A stretch of 64,000 nucleotides of DNA from contig NZ_JOAJ01000005.1 of assembly GCF_000720425.1 (NCBI RefSeq), positions 627,681 through 691,680 of the forward strand, written 5' to 3'. The DNA is from Nocardia rhamnosiphila NBRC 108938 (lineage in GTDB: Bacteria; Actinomycetota; Actinomycetes; Mycobacteriales; Mycobacteriaceae). The notes beneath the pieces were generated by a model. The model was not told the DNA's origin, did no database searches, and saw nothing but the letters and a program-made list of their open reading frames with translations. The translations under genes and the position numbers were made by a program. Shown one piece after another: positions 53,352 to 64,000 of this stretch. Numbering within the stretch: the first letter of the stretch is position 1; every line of letters begins with the position of its first letter.

Positions 53352-53380
53352 TTGTCGTAGTTCTCTTGGTAAAGTATTGG
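53352..53380 (+). promoter_or_regulatory. Candidate atp operon promoter
   Basis: TTGTCG (53352-53357) and TATTGG (53375-53380) are 17 bp apart. The predicted transcript has a leader of about 245 bases before atpB; no gene was found in it. Confidence 0.4.
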
Positions 53381-53632
53381 TAAGCAAGCGACTAAGCCAG
53401 GGGTGCCGACCCGGTCCGACCAGCTACCGCTATGCTACTGCCGTGCCGTGCTCGTAAAGGGTTCGGTTCTGCATGTCGACGATGTCGCCGACACACGTAC
53501 AGACGCCAGCGCGGATCGCCGCTACAGCTGCTGACGACCTCGAGCCGACCTCAGTCGACCCACATTGATCGTCAATGTCCGATCGAACCGCGGGAGCGAA
53601 AACATCCCGCGGCCCGAACACGGGAGAGAACG

Positions 53633-54424
53633 CTGAGCGTCACTACCTTGGCCGCGGAGTTTCACGCGCCGTCGCTAACCGACTTCTTCCCTCCGGCGGT
53701 GCTGTTCGAAGGGACCCCCTTCGAACTCGATCGGCTGATGCTGGTCCGGCTCGTGATGACCGCCGTCCTGATCGCATTCCTGTTCCTGGCGTTCCGGACC
53801 CCGCGAATCGTGCCGAAACGACTGCAGAACGTCGGCGAAATGGGTCTGGTCTTCGTCAAGGAGCAGATCTGTGACGAGATCCTCGGCAAGGAAAACGGCC
53901 GCAAGTTCTTCCCGCTGATCGCGACGATCTTCTTCACCGTCCTGTTCCTGAACTTCTCGGGTGTGATCCCCGGTCTGAACATCTCGTCGAACGCGCGTAT
54001 CGGCATGCCGCTGGTACTGGCCGTGATCGCGTATATCGCGTTCAACTACGTGGGCATCAAGAAGTACGGCTTCTTCACCTATATGCGCAGCAGCATCGTC
54101 GTTCCGAATGTTCCGCCGGCCATGCACGTGCTGCTCATTCCGATCGAGTTCATCTCGACCTTCGTGCTGCGGCCCTTCACGCTGACCGTCCGACTCATGG
54201 CCAATATGCTCGCCGGTCACATCATGTTGGTGCTGTTCTTCAGCGCGACCCAGTTCTTCCTCTTCGACGCGGACGCCTGGATGAAGGTGTTCTCGCCCTT
54301 CTCGCTGCTGGGCGGGCTCGCATTCACGCTGTTCGAGCTGCTGGTCATCTTCCTGCAGGCCTATGTGTTCGCGTTGCTGACCGCCGTGTACATCAGTCTT
54401 GCCCAGCACGCCGACGAACACTGA
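53633..54424 (+). CDS. atpB: ATP synthase subunit a, apparent CTG start
   Basis: This is the Fo subunit forming the proton half-channels. It has about 263 residues with five or six membrane helices. The essential Arg lies in LRPFTLTVRLMANMLAGH. No ATG, GTG or TTG in the frame has a ribosome-binding site: the nearest are ATG 53432 (adds 67 Arg-rich residues) and TTG 53648 (19 bases past the site). A CTG at 53633 follows GGGAGAG by four bases and gives a normal N-terminus, SVTTLAAEFHAPSLTDFFPP. TTG 53648 is the fallback. Confidence 0.9.
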   Translation: MSVTTLAAEFHAPSLTDFFPPAVLFEGTPFELDRLMLVRLVMTAVLIAFLFLAFRTPRIVPKRLQNVGEMGLVFVKEQICDEILGKENGRKFFPLIATIFFTVLFLNFSGVIPGLNISSNARIGMPLVLAVIAYIAFNYVGIKKYGFFTYMRSSIVVPNVPPAMHVLLIPIEFISTFVLRPFTLTVRLMANMLAGHIMLVLFFSATQFFLFDADAWMKVFSPFSLLGGLAFTLFELLVIFLQAYVFALLTAVYISLAQHADEH

Positions 54425-54444
54425 CCGACCGGAACAACCGATAA

Positions 54445-54750
<306 letters not shown>

Positions 54751-54755
54751 TTCCG

Positions 54756-55316
54756 ATGAACGAGTTCATTCTGCTCGCAGCGGCTGAGGGAGAGGATGTG
54801 AATCCTCTCATCCCCGCGACGTACGACATCGTCTGGTCGGCGGTCTGCGTGGCGATTATCGCCTTCGTGGTCTACAAATACGCCGTTCCACGCCTGATGA
54901 AGGTGCTGGACGAGCGCGCCGACAAGATCGAGGGTGGCATCGATCGGGCCGAGGCCGCGCAGGCCGAAGCCCAGGAGACGCTGCAGCAGTACCAGAAGCA
55001 GCTGGCCGACGCACGTCTGGAAGCCGCGAAGATCCGCGAAGACGCCCGCACCCAGGGACAGCAGATCCTCGCCCAGATGAAGGCCGACGCCCAGGCCGAG
55101 AGCGACCGTATCGTCGCGGCCGGGCACACCCAGCTGGAAGCCCAGCGCCAGCAGATCCTGACCGAGCTGCGTGCCGAGGTCGGCCGCACCGCGGTGGACC
55201 TGGCCGAGAAGATCATCGGGCAGTCGGTATCGGACGAGGCCAAACAGGCCGCGACGATCGAGCGATTCCTCGACGAGATCGACCGTTCGGACGCCGGTAT
55301 CGGGGTCGGAAGGTAA
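54756..55316 (+). CDS. atpF: ATP synthase subunit b
   Basis: This is the peripheral stalk subunit, 186 residues. One N-terminal membrane helix ([20 protein letters not shown]) is followed by a long charged coiled coil ([20 protein letters not shown]) and a C-terminal segment that contacts delta ([17 protein letters not shown]). It starts five bases after atpE. This is the normal b form, not the b-delta fusion; here atpH encodes delta at normal length. Confidence 0.95.
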   Translation: MNEFILLAAAEGEDVNPLIPATYDIVWSAVCVAIIAFVVYKYAVPRLMKVLDERADKIEGGIDRAEAAQAEAQETLQQYQKQLADARLEAAKIREDARTQGQQILAQMKADAQAESDRIVAAGHTQLEAQRQQILTELRAEVGRTAVDLAEKIIGQSVSDEAKQAATIERFLDEIDRSDAGIGVGR

Positions 55317-55335
55317 CGACGGAGGAGTGAAAACC

Positions 55336-56145
55336 ATGTACGCAGCGAGCCGTGAGGCCAGCTCCCGGTCCAAGGAGGCGCTTCGGGCCGCGCTGACCGG
55401 AAGCAACGGTGTTGCGGCCACGACGGGGTCCGAACTGTTCGCCGTTGTCGACGTACTGGACGACCAGCGTCCGCTGCGTGTGGCGCTCGCGGACGTATCG
55501 GTGCCCGGTTCGGCCCGCGCCGAACTGTGCGAGCGGATCTTCGGGAGCCAGGTCAGCGCTGCCACTCAGGCGGTGCTGACCACTGCGGTCGCCCAGGACT
55601 GGTCGCGTGCCCGGGACCTGGTCGACACTCTGGTGCTGCTCGGTCAGCTGGCATACCTGGAATCGGCCTCCGAAAAGGGCCGGTTGACCGCCGTCGAGGA
55701 CGAACTGTTCCGCTTCGGCCGGATCATCGCCGACAACCCGGAGCTGGAACAGGCCCTGTCCGATCGCGCCGCCTCGGCGGCGGCCAAACGAGAACTGCTC
55801 GAGCGGCTGCTGTCCGGTAAGGCCGAGCCCATCACCCGGGCTCTCGCCGAACAGGTGGTGACCAGGCAGCGTGCCGGGATCGGTGTGGCCTTCGACGAAC
55901 TGTCCGACCTGGCCGCGGCCCGGCGCGAACAGATCGTCGCGCACGTCCGGTCGGCGATCGAGCTGACCGACTCCCAGCGTGAACGGCTGGGCGGCGCCCT
56001 GGCACGTATCTACAACAAGGCTGTCACCGTGCATGTCGAGGTCGATCCCGAACTGTTGAGCGGGCTCGTCGTGCGCATCGGCGACGATGTGATCGACGGC
56101 AGCGCGATCGGCCGACTGGACCGGTTGCGCCGCTCGCTGACCTAG
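55336..56145 (+). CDS. atpH: ATP synthase subunit delta
   Basis: This subunit links the peripheral stalk to the top of F1. It has 269 residues, longer than the E. coli form (177). In M. tuberculosis atpH is a b-delta fusion of about 446 residues; here the protein lacks a membrane helix, so it is an ordinary delta with a longer N-terminus ([20 protein letters not shown]). The C-terminal motif is [20 protein letters not shown]. The ATG has GGAGG ten bases upstream. Confidence 0.93.
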   Translation: MYAASREASSRSKEALRAALTGSNGVAATTGSELFAVVDVLDDQRPLRVALADVSVPGSARAELCERIFGSQVSAATQAVLTTAVAQDWSRARDLVDTLVLLGQLAYLESASEKGRLTAVEDELFRFGRIIADNPELEQALSDRAASAAAKRELLERLLSGKAEPITRALAEQVVTRQRAGIGVAFDELSDLAAARREQIVAHVRSAIELTDSQRERLGGALARIYNKAVTVHVEVDPELLSGLVVRIGDDVIDGSAIGRLDRLRRSLT

Positions 56146-56227
56146 CGGCGGGGCGCCGGGCACCGGTCCGGCGCGAACCGCTCAACACCCCCGACATTCC
56201 AGACCAGAGACCGAGAGCAGGAAGAAC

Positions 56228-57865
56228 ATGGCGGAGCTGACGATCTCCTCCGACGAGATCCGTAGCGCGATCGAAAGCTACACCCAGAGCTACACCCCGG
56301 AAACCTCCATCGAGGAAGTCGGTGTCGTCACCGATACCAGTGACGGCATCGCGCATGTGAGCGGCCTGCCTTCGGCTATGGCCAACGAGCTGCTCGAATT
56401 CCCGGGCGGTGTGCTCGGTGTCGCGCTGAACCTCGAGGACCGTGAAATCGGTGCCGTCATCCTCGGCGAGTTCGCCGAGATCGAAGAGGGCCAGCAGGTG
56501 CGCCGCACCGGCGATGTGCTCTCGGTCCCGGTCGGCGACAACTTCCTCGGCCGCGTCGTGAACCCGCTCGGCCAGCCGATCGACGGTCTGGGCGAGATCG
56601 AATCCGACGACCGCCGCGTCCTGGAACTGCAGGCCGCGACAGTACTGGAGCGGCAGCCGGTCGAGGAGCCGATGGCGACCGGCATTACCGCCATCGATGC
56701 GCTCACCGCGATCGGCCGGGGTCAGCGTCAGCTGGTCATCGGCGACCGCAAGACCGGTAAGACCGCGGTCTGCATCGACACGATCCTGAACCAGAAGGCC
56801 AACTGGGAGTCGGGCGATCCGGCCAAGCAGGTGCGCTGCATCTACGTGGCGATCGGCCAGAAGGGTTCCACCATCGCGGGCGTGAAATCCGCCCTCGAGG
56901 AGCACGGTGCGCTGGAGTACACCACCATCGTCGCCGCCCCGGCCTCCGACTCCGCCGGCTTCAAGTGGCTGGCCCCCTACACCGGCTCGGCCCTCGGCCA
57001 GCACTGGATGTACCAGGGCAAGCACGTCCTGATCGTGTTCGACGATCTGACCAAGCAGGCCGAGGCCTACCGCGCGATCTCGCTGCTGCTGCGCCGTCCG
57101 CCGGGCCGCGAGGCCTACCCGGGCGACGTTTTCTACCTGCACTCGCGTCTGCTGGAGCGTTGCGCCAAGCTCTCCGATGAGATGGGCGGCGGTTCGATGA
57201 CCGGTCTGCCGATCATCGAGACCAAGGCCAACGACATCTCGGCCTTCATCCCGACCAACGTCATCTCCATCACCGACGGCCAGGTCTTCCTCGAGTCCGA
57301 CCTGTTCAACAAGGGCGTCCGCCCGGCGATCAACGTCGGTACCTCGGTCTCCCGTGTCGGTGGCGCCGCCCAGACCAAGGGTATGAAGAAGGTCGCCGGT
57401 TCGCTGCGTCTGGAAATGGCCCAGTACCGCGAGCTGGAGGCGTTCTCCGCCTTCGCCTCCGACCTGGACGCCGCCTCGCTGGCGCAGCTCGAGCGTGGTG
57501 CCCGCTGGGTGGAACTGCTCAAGCAGGACCAGTACTCGCCGATCGCGGTCGAGGATCAGATCGTCTCGATCTATCTGGTCGACGGCGGCTACTACGACTC
57601 CGTACCGGTGGCCGATATCCGCCGCTTCAATGTCGAGCTGCTCGAGGATCTGCACAGCAACGCCGCGGACGCCTTCACCGCCATTGCCGGTGGCAAGGTG
57701 CTCGACGGTGATGCCGCCGAGCAGATCAAGACCGCTACCGACAACTTCAAGCAGGGCTTCCTGGCCTCGGACGGCACCCGCGTGGTGAACGAGCCCGGCG
57801 CCGACGAGCTCGGCCACGAAGAGGTCGAATCGCTGTCGGTCACCCGCAAGCACGTCGAGAAGTAG
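56228..57865 (+). CDS. atpA: ATP synthase subunit alpha
   Basis: This is the non-catalytic nucleotide-binding F1 subunit, 545 residues. The P-loop is [10 protein letters not shown] near 170 and the family signature is [14 protein letters not shown] near 365. The C-terminal extension after the helical domain ([20 protein letters not shown]) resembles the tail that suppresses ATP hydrolysis in mycobacterial alpha subunits; whether it does so here is inference. Confidence 0.97.
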   Translation: MAELTISSDEIRSAIESYTQSYTPETSIEEVGVVTDTSDGIAHVSGLPSAMANELLEFPGGVLGVALNLEDREIGAVILGEFAEIEEGQQVRRTGDVLSVPVGDNFLGRVVNPLGQPIDGLGEIESDDRRVLELQAATVLERQPVEEPMATGITAIDALTAIGRGQRQLVIGDRKTGKTAVCIDTILNQKANWESGDPAKQVRCIYVAIGQKGSTIAGVKSALEEHGALEYTTIVAAPASDSAGFKWLAPYTGSALGQHWMYQGKHVLIVFDDLTKQAEAYRAISLLLRRPPGREAYPGDVFYLHSRLLERCAKLSDEMGGGSMTGLPIIETKANDISAFIPTNVISITDGQVFLESDLFNKGVRPAINVGTSVSRVGGAAQTKGMKKVAGSLRLEMAQYRELEAFSAFASDLDAASLAQLERGARWVELLKQDQYSPIAVEDQIVSIYLVDGGYYDSVPVADIRRFNVELLEDLHSNAADAFTAIAGGKVLDGDAAEQIKTATDNFKQGFLASDGTRVVNEPGADELGHEEVESLSVTRKHVEK

Positions 57866-57923
57866 ACCGGGCGAACCATGCGCTGTTTTCCTGTCACGCC
57901 GCGAATGAGGGGAGTGTGAACCG

Positions 57924-58895
57924 ATGGCTACCTTGCGCGAGCTGCGCTCCCGTATTCGTGGTATCAACTCGATCAAGAAGATCACCAAGGCCCAGGAACT
58001 GATCGCCACCTCGCGGATCACCAAGGCCCAGGCTCGGGTCGCGGCCGCCAAGCCGTACTCCGAGGAGATCACCAAGGTGGTCGCGGAGCTGGCGAGTGCG
58101 TCGAAGAATCTGTCGCACCCGCTGCTCACCGAGCGCTCCGATCCGAAGCGTGCCGCGGTGCTGGTGATCACCAGCGACAGCGGCCAATGCGGTGGTTACA
58201 ACTCCAATGTGCTCAAACGCGCCGAGGAGTTGATGACCACCCTGCGCGACGAGGGCAAGGAACCGGTGCTCTACGTCATGGGCAACAAGGGCCTGACGTA
58301 CTACACCTTCCGCGATCGTCGGCCGGTGGCCTCGTGGACCGGGTTCTCGCAGCAGCCGACCTATCCGGATGCCTCGGCGGCCTGCAACCACCTGGTGGAC
58401 AGCTTCATGGCCGGGTCCGCGGGCGAGGTCCCGGCACCGGACGGTACCGGTTCGATCGCGGGCGTGGACGAACTCCATATCGTCTACACCCGGTTCGTGA
58501 GCATGCTGTCGCAGACGCCGGAGGTGCGCCGGATGGCGCCGATCCAGATCTCCTTCGTCGACGAGAACTTCGATCTGGGCAAGGACATGCTGTCCGATTC
58601 GCCCACGGCCGAGGTGAGCGCGCAGTACGAATTCGAGCCCGACGCCGATGTGCTGCTGGCGGCGCTGCTGCCCAAGTACATCAACACGCGGATCTACGCG
58701 TCGTTGCTCGACGCAGCGGCATCCGAGCACGCCGCTCGGCGCACCGCAATGAAGGCGGCCACCGATAACGCCAACGAATTGGCGAGTTCCCTGTCTCGCC
58801 AGGCCAACTCGTTGCGGCAGGCCAACATCACGCAGGAAATCAGCGAAATCGTCGGCGGCGTGAATGCCCTGGCGGCCAGCTCGGAACGCGACTGA
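57924..58895 (+). CDS. atpG: ATP synthase subunit gamma
   Basis: This is the rotating central shaft, 323 residues. Both ends of the coiled coil are conserved: [20 protein letters not shown] at the N-terminus and [20 protein letters not shown] near the C-terminus. An insert near 165-180 ([17 protein letters not shown]) corresponds to the extra gamma loop typical of mycobacteria and relatives. Confidence 0.97.
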   Translation: MATLRELRSRIRGINSIKKITKAQELIATSRITKAQARVAAAKPYSEEITKVVAELASASKNLSHPLLTERSDPKRAAVLVITSDSGQCGGYNSNVLKRAEELMTTLRDEGKEPVLYVMGNKGLTYYTFRDRRPVASWTGFSQQPTYPDASAACNHLVDSFMAGSAGEVPAPDGTGSIAGVDELHIVYTRFVSMLSQTPEVRRMAPIQISFVDENFDLGKDMLSDSPTAEVSAQYEFEPDADVLLAALLPKYINTRIYASLLDAAASEHAARRTAMKAATDNANELASSLSRQANSLRQANITQEISEIVGGVNALAASSERD

Positions 58896-60368
<1,473 letters not shown>

Positions 60369-60374
60369 TCCTTC

Positions 60375-60755
60375 ATGGCGGATATGTCAGTTGATCTCGT
60401 CGCGGTCGAGCGGCGGCTGTGGTCGGGCCGGGCGAGTTTCGTCAGCGCCCAGACCACCGAGGGACAGATCGGCATCTTGCCCGGGCACGAGCCGCTGCTC
60501 GGCCAACTGGTCGAGGGTGGCACGGTGACCATCGTCGATACCGACGGCAGCCGGATCGTGGCCGCGGTCCACGGCGGCTTCTTCTCGGTCACCGCCGATA
60601 CGGTGCGAGTCTTGGCGGAGTCCGCAGAGTTCTCCACCGAGGTCGATATCGCGGCCGCACGTCAGGTGCTGTCCGACGGGTCGGCGTCCGCGGAGGCCCA
60701 GCTGGCCGCACAGGGCCGGGTCCGCGCGGTGGAACAGGCCGGCGCGGCGTCCTGA
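60375..60755 (+). CDS. atpC: ATP synthase subunit epsilon
   Basis: This is the small F1 subunit that couples and regulates rotation, 126 residues. The beta-sandwich begins [20 protein letters not shown] and includes [19 protein letters not shown]. The C-terminal part is short, as in mycobacteria. It is the last gene of the atp operon, before a long terminator hairpin. Confidence 0.95.
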   Translation: MADMSVDLVAVERRLWSGRASFVSAQTTEGQIGILPGHEPLLGQLVEGGTVTIVDTDGSRIVAAVHGGFFSVTADTVRVLAESAEFSTEVDIAAARQVLSDGSASAEAQLAAQGRVRAVEQAGAAS

Positions 60756-60784
60756 TCTCCCACGGGAGCACAACAGAATGATCT

Positions 60785-60826
60785 CGGCTCCGGCCGGCGA
60801 CGATCCCTCGTCGCCGGCCGGAGCCG
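60785..60826 (+). terminator. Intrinsic terminator of the atp operon
   Basis: A perfect 19-pair stem (left arm from 60785, beginning CGGCTCCGGCCGGCGACGA) has the loop TCCC and is followed by TTCTAT. Confidence 0.9.
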
Positions 60827-61004
60827 TTCTATCGGTGTCCCGGTTCACACCGGCGTTGCCCACGGGCGCCCCCGGGATCGATGACGTCGCATTATCCGAG
60901 ACATCCCCGTGCCATTTGTAAACTGGTTCGTGGTTGAATGGCCGCGGGTGCATCTGCCGGTCCGATCCGGCGATCGCCTCGGATGAGCGAAGGGATGTGC
61001 AGCA

Positions 61005-61439
61005 TTGCGGACCGGGATGGTGCTTCTGATCATTCTGGTGCTCGTGCTGGTCGCATTGGCTCTGGTTTCCACGTATCGCCTGGTCATGTTGCGGCGCGGT
61101 GGCACCGCGGCCATCCTGCGCGTACTCCCGGCTCGCGGCGGGGAACGCTGGCGGCACGGCGTCATCCGCTACGACGAGGATCACCTCGTCTTCTTCAAAC
61201 TCACCAGCCTCCGGCTCGGCGCCGATTCGGTGATCCGCCGGCGCGGTATCGAGATCGGTGAACGCCGCGGTCCGCAGGGCGACGAGTACGACATCATGAC
61301 CGACGGGATCGCGGTGATCGGGGTGTCCGATCGCCACGGCGATTACGAGCTGGCACTGGATCGCGCGGCGTTGACCGCGTTCCTGTCCTGGGTCGAGTCA
61401 CGGCCTTCGGAGCGGGCCCGCCGGCTACGCGGCCACTGA
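61005..61439 (+). CDS. DUF2550 membrane-anchored protein
   Basis: This 144-residue protein has one N-terminal membrane helix (MVLLIILVLVLVALALVSTY) and a cytosolic beta-rich domain (RWRHGVIRYDEDHLVFFKLT, then RRRGIEIGERRGPQGDEYDI). It is the equivalent of Mtb Rv1312, always found just after atpC in Mycobacteriales. Its function is unknown; a role close to ATP synthase is suggested only by position. The TTG at 61005 (AAGGGA upstream) or the ATG at 61017 is the start. Confidence 0.85.
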   Translation: MRTGMVLLIILVLVLVALALVSTYRLVMLRRGGTAAILRVLPARGGERWRHGVIRYDEDHLVFFKLTSLRLGADSVIRRRGIEIGERRGPQGDEYDIMTDGIAVIGVSDRHGDYELALDRAALTAFLSWVESRPSERARRLRGH

Positions 61440-61533
61440 GGCCGTAGGCCCGTTCCTCGCACGGGCCTTCTCGAGCGGGCAGTACGGCGCAAATGCGCAT
61501 CCGCCGCAACCTCGCGGCCGGTCGGATGGACGT

Positions 61534-61539
61534 TAGGGT
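61534..61539 (+). promoter_or_regulatory. -10 element of the adenosyltransferase gene
   Basis: TAGGGT ends six bases before the GTG at 61546. No ribosome-binding site is visible, which suggests a leaderless transcript. Confidence 0.45.
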
Positions 61540-61545
61540 GGTCCT

Positions 61546-62178
61546 GTGAGCGTGCATTTGACGCGGATCTACACCCGCACCGGCGACGACGGGACCACCG
61601 GTCTCAGTGATTTCTCCCGGGTGCCGAAAACCGATCCGCGGCTGATCGCCTACGCGGACTGCGATGAGGCCAATGCCGCCCTCGGGGTCGCGATCGCCCT
61701 CGGCGGCCCGGACCCGGAACTGGCAGCGGTCCTGCGCGGAGTCCAGAACGACCTCTTCGACGCGGGCGCGGATCTGTCCACTCCGGTGGTGGAGAACCCG
61801 AAGTATCCGCCGCTGCGCATCACCGCGAGCTATATCGAACGCCTGGAACACTGGTGTGACCGGTTCAATGCCGAGCTGGCTCCGCTCGATTCGTTCATCC
61901 TGCCCGGCGGGACCCCGCTCGCCGCGCTGCTGCACACCGCACGCACGGTCGTCCGGCGCGCCGAACGCTCGGCGTGGGCGGCCGTGGAAGCGCATCCCGG
62001 CGACACCAGCGCGCTACCGGCCAAATATCTCAACCGGCTGTCGGATCTCCTGTTCATCCTCAGCCGCTACACCAATCCCGACGGTGATGTCCTCTGGCAG
62101 CCCGGCGGTGGCCGCAAGGACGAGGCCGGTGCGGCGACTCCGGACGGACCGGGCGCGGATCCCGCGTCCGAAAGCTGA
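61546..62178 (+). CDS. Cob(I)alamin adenosyltransferase (PduO type)
   Basis: This enzyme transfers adenosyl from ATP to cob(I)alamin to make adenosylcobalamin. It has 210 residues. PduO-type signatures are [11 protein letters not shown] at 10-20 (ATP binding), [24 protein letters not shown] and [14 protein letters not shown]. The Pro/Gly-rich C-terminal tail is not conserved. Adenosylcobalamin is needed by methylmalonyl-CoA mutase, which would use the propionyl-CoA made by the MmsA pathway. The equivalent gene in M. tuberculosis lies at the same place on the opposite strand (Rv1314c). Confidence 0.93.
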   Translation: MSVHLTRIYTRTGDDGTTGLSDFSRVPKTDPRLIAYADCDEANAALGVAIALGGPDPELAAVLRGVQNDLFDAGADLSTPVVENPKYPPLRITASYIERLEHWCDRFNAELAPLDSFILPGGTPLAALLHTARTVVRRAERSAWAAVEAHPGDTSALPAKYLNRLSDLLFILSRYTNPDGDVLWQPGGGRKDEAGAATPDGPGADPASES

Positions 62179-62332
62179 CGGATTCCGTCCGGACGGTGGA
62201 AACTGCTCCTGGCGATCGGGTGGCCGAGCCGCCGCGCGCGAGGGCTCGGCGTTGTCTCGACCGGCAGCGCAATGCGATCGTGGGCGCTCTATCCTTGCAC
62301 TCACTGGTGCGCCGAATACTCGGAGAGGCGGC

Positions 62333-63592
62333 ATGGAACGGTTTTTGGTAACTGGCGGCAACCGGCTGGTCGGTGAGGTCTCGGTAGGAGGCGCCAAGAA
62401 CAGCGTCCTGAAACTGATGGCCGCTGCTCTGCTCACCGAAGGCAAGACCACCATCACGAACTGTCCGGACATCCTCGATGTGCCTCTGATGGCCGAGGTC
62501 CTGCGCGGTCTCGGATGCGACGTCGAGGTCTCCGGCGATGTGGTGACGATCGATACCCCGGCCGAACCCAAATACCACGCGGATTTCCCGGCGGTGACCC
62601 AGTTCCGTGCCTCGGTCTGTGTCCTCGGCCCGTTGATGGCCCGCTGTAAACGTGCGGTGGTGGCGCTGCCCGGTGGTGACGCCATCGGTTCCCGGCCTCT
62701 CGATATGCACCAGGCCGGGCTGCGGTTGCTCGGCGCGACCAGCGAGATCGAGCACGGATGCGTGGTCGCGCGGGCCGACGAGCTGCAGGGCGCGCGTATC
62801 CGGCTGGATTTCCCGTCGGTCGGTGCCACCGAGAACATCCTCATGGCCGCGGTGCTGGCGCAGGGGGAGACGGTGATCGACAACGCCGCGCGCGAACCCG
62901 ACATCGTCGACCTGTGCACCATGCTCACCCAGATGGGTGCGCGTATCCGCGGTGCGGGCACCTCGGTGCTCACCATCCACGGCGTGAAACGACTGTCGCC
63001 GATCACGCACCGGGTGATCGGCGACCGGATCGTCGCGGCCACCTGGGGTATCGCCGCCGCCATGACGATGGGCGATGTGCGGGTCACCGGGGTCAATCCC
63101 CAGCATCTGGCACTGGTCCTGGACAAGCTGCGGTCGGCCGGCGCGCGGATCTCGTTCGAACCCGAGGGTTTCCGGGTCGTGCAGCCCGATCGCCCGCGCG
63201 CGGTCAACTTCTCCACTCTGCCGTTCCCCGGCTTCCCCACGGATCTGCAGCCGATGGCCATCGGCCTGGCGGCGATCGCGGATGGCACCTCGATGATCAC
63301 CGAGAACGTCTTCGAAGCGCGCTTCCGGTTCGTCGAGGAGATGATCCGGCTCGGCGCCGATGCCCGGACCGACGGGCATCACGCGGTCGTCCGCGGTATT
63401 CCCCGCCTCTCCAGCGCACCGGTGTGGTCCTCCGATATCCGCGCCGGCGCCGGACTGGTTCTCGCGGGCCTCGTCGCCGACGGGGTGACCGAAGTGCACG
63501 ACGTTTTCCACATCGACCGCGGATATCCGAACTTCGTGGAGAAACTCCAGGCGCTCGGAGCCGGCGTGGAACGGGTGGGAGTGGGAACATGA
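62333..63592 (+). CDS. murA: UDP-N-acetylglucosamine 1-carboxyvinyltransferase
   Basis: MurA adds enolpyruvate to UDP-GlcNAc, the first committed step of peptidoglycan synthesis. It has 419 residues. The N-terminal motif [16 protein letters not shown] holds the conserved Lys-Asn. The active loop reads [13 protein letters not shown], with Asp116 where most MurA proteins have the nucleophilic Cys. The ATG at 62333 follows GGAGAGG; the 223 upstream codons of the open frame overlap the adenosyltransferase gene and are rejected. The rrn operon follows. Confidence 0.96.
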   Translation: MERFLVTGGNRLVGEVSVGGAKNSVLKLMAAALLTEGKTTITNCPDILDVPLMAEVLRGLGCDVEVSGDVVTIDTPAEPKYHADFPAVTQFRASVCVLGPLMARCKRAVVALPGGDAIGSRPLDMHQAGLRLLGATSEIEHGCVVARADELQGARIRLDFPSVGATENILMAAVLAQGETVIDNAAREPDIVDLCTMLTQMGARIRGAGTSVLTIHGVKRLSPITHRVIGDRIVAATWGIAAAMTMGDVRVTGVNPQHLALVLDKLRSAGARISFEPEGFRVVQPDRPRAVNFSTLPFPGFPTDLQPMAIGLAAIADGTSMITENVFEARFRFVEEMIRLGADARTDGHHAVVRGIPRLSSAPVWSSDIRAGAGLVLAGLVADGVTEVHDVFHIDRGYPNFVEKLQALGAGVERVGVGT

Positions 63593-63663
63593 CCGTTCTC
63601 GGCGGCCCGGGTTCGGAAACGGTCTCGGAAACAGTCGCCGAAAAGTTGCTTTGACCAGGCGAT

Positions 63664-63692
63664 TTGACATTGAATTAGATGCCACGTAACTT
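63664..63692 (+). promoter_or_regulatory. rrn promoter (upstream)
   Basis: A consensus -35 TTGACA (63664-63669) and TAACTT (63687-63692) are exactly 17 bp apart, 72 bp after murA. This is the strongest sigma-A-type promoter in the window. Confidence 0.8.
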
Positions 63693-63825
63693 TATCCAAG
63701 TCAGAGCGACACGGACACCGACCCGGGGCCCGGAGCGAGGCGGAAACGCCGAGCCGGAGGGACCAGGGAAACGAGGTAGGACGAGGAGCGCCTGGCGATC
63801 ACACTGGCTCGACCGGGACGCCGAT

Positions 63826-63855
63826 TTGCAATCGGGAAAACGGATGAGCTAAGCT
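63826..63855 (+). promoter_or_regulatory. rrn promoter (downstream, tandem)
   Basis: TTGCAA (63826-63831) and TAAGCT (63850-63855) are 18 bp apart. It lies 162 bp after the first promoter, in a tandem arrangement like that before mycobacterial rrn operons. Confidence 0.55.
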
Positions 63856-63899
63856 TGAGAAGTTGCCTCACCGATCGAATGACTTAAAAGTCACCAGAT

Positions 63900-64000
63900 G
63901 GTGTGTGCGTGTGTTCTTTGAGAACTCAATAGTGTGTTGATGAATGTCAGTGCCAAATATTTAATTTGGTTTCGGTTCTTCATACCCCCGTGTGGAGGAT
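63900..64000 (+). ncRNA. rRNA operon leader with antitermination BoxA (truncated)
   Basis: TTTGAGAACTCAATAGTGTG at 63917-63936 is nearly identical to the conserved BoxA region of mycobacterial rrn leaders. Further on, CCAAAT and ATTTGG near 63953-63969 pair. The mature 16S start is not reached; it should lie shortly past 64000. The stretch between murA and this leader contains only the promoters. Confidence 0.85.

Noticed and set aside
53432..53632. N-terminal extension of atpB from the ATG at 53432
   Set aside because: It would add 67 Arg- and Pro-rich residues unlike any a subunit and covers the probable promoter leader.

Overview
The window is high-GC actinobacterial DNA, most likely from Nocardia or a close relative in the Mycobacteriales. 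The main evidence is gene order. From argS (38.4 kb) to the rRNA leader at the right edge, the order is argS-lysA-hom-thrC-thrB-rho-rpmE-prfA-prmC-tsaC-wecA-atpI-atpBEFHAGDC-DUF2550-ATR-murA-rrn, the arrangement known from Mycobacterium tuberculosis. Type VII secretion (ESX) proteins, a MurA with Asp at the catalytic Cys position, a Rho with a long basic insert, frequent GTG starts and apparently leaderless genes agree with this.

Left part (0-19 kb): a divergent Lrp-type regulator fragment faces bkdABC (branched-chain 2-oxoacid dehydrogenase E1a/E1b/E2). Then come a sulfurtransferase, two minus-strand hypothetical genes, the SNF2 helicase helZ coupled to a SWIM zinc-finger gene, an isochorismatase-like hydrolase divergent from a GlxA-type regulator (shared nested palindrome), an amidohydrolase and a membrane protein. 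A four-gene valine catabolic operon follows: mmsA, acyl-CoA dehydrogenase, 3-hydroxyisobutyryl-CoA hydrolase, mmsB. With bkdABC it covers most of valine breakdown after transamination.

Accessory part (19-28 kb): a type VII secretion satellite locus without any core machinery gene. It holds a 13-codon leader peptide overlapping a 1199-residue WXG100-like protein that ends in a left-handed beta-helix repeat, then a small WXG100-like protein, a YbaB/EbfC-like protein, an EspB-like PE/PPE-type protein with a Gly-Ser tract, and two EspG-family chaperones.

Middle (28-38 kb): echA8, an Hsp70-like ATPase, a MarR regulator, tRNA-Cys, a Tat-exported metallophosphoesterase with a membrane protein, a MetE-like hypothetical, a glycosyltransferase-like gene remnant, a flavin monooxygenase behind two large palindromic operators, a Met-rich micro-ORF, tRNA-Arg with its terminator, and a DUF3105-DUF305 membrane gene pair.

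Right part (38-64 kb): the conserved housekeeping block (aminoacylation, aspartate-family amino acids, transcription termination, translation release and modification, envelope glycolipid synthesis, ATP synthase, MurA) and the promoters and leader of an rRNA operon whose 16S gene lies just beyond the window. Three intergenic regions between rho and tsaC carry copies of one structured repeat whose stem shows compensatory base changes between copies. No insertion sequence, prophage or CRISPR array was seen.
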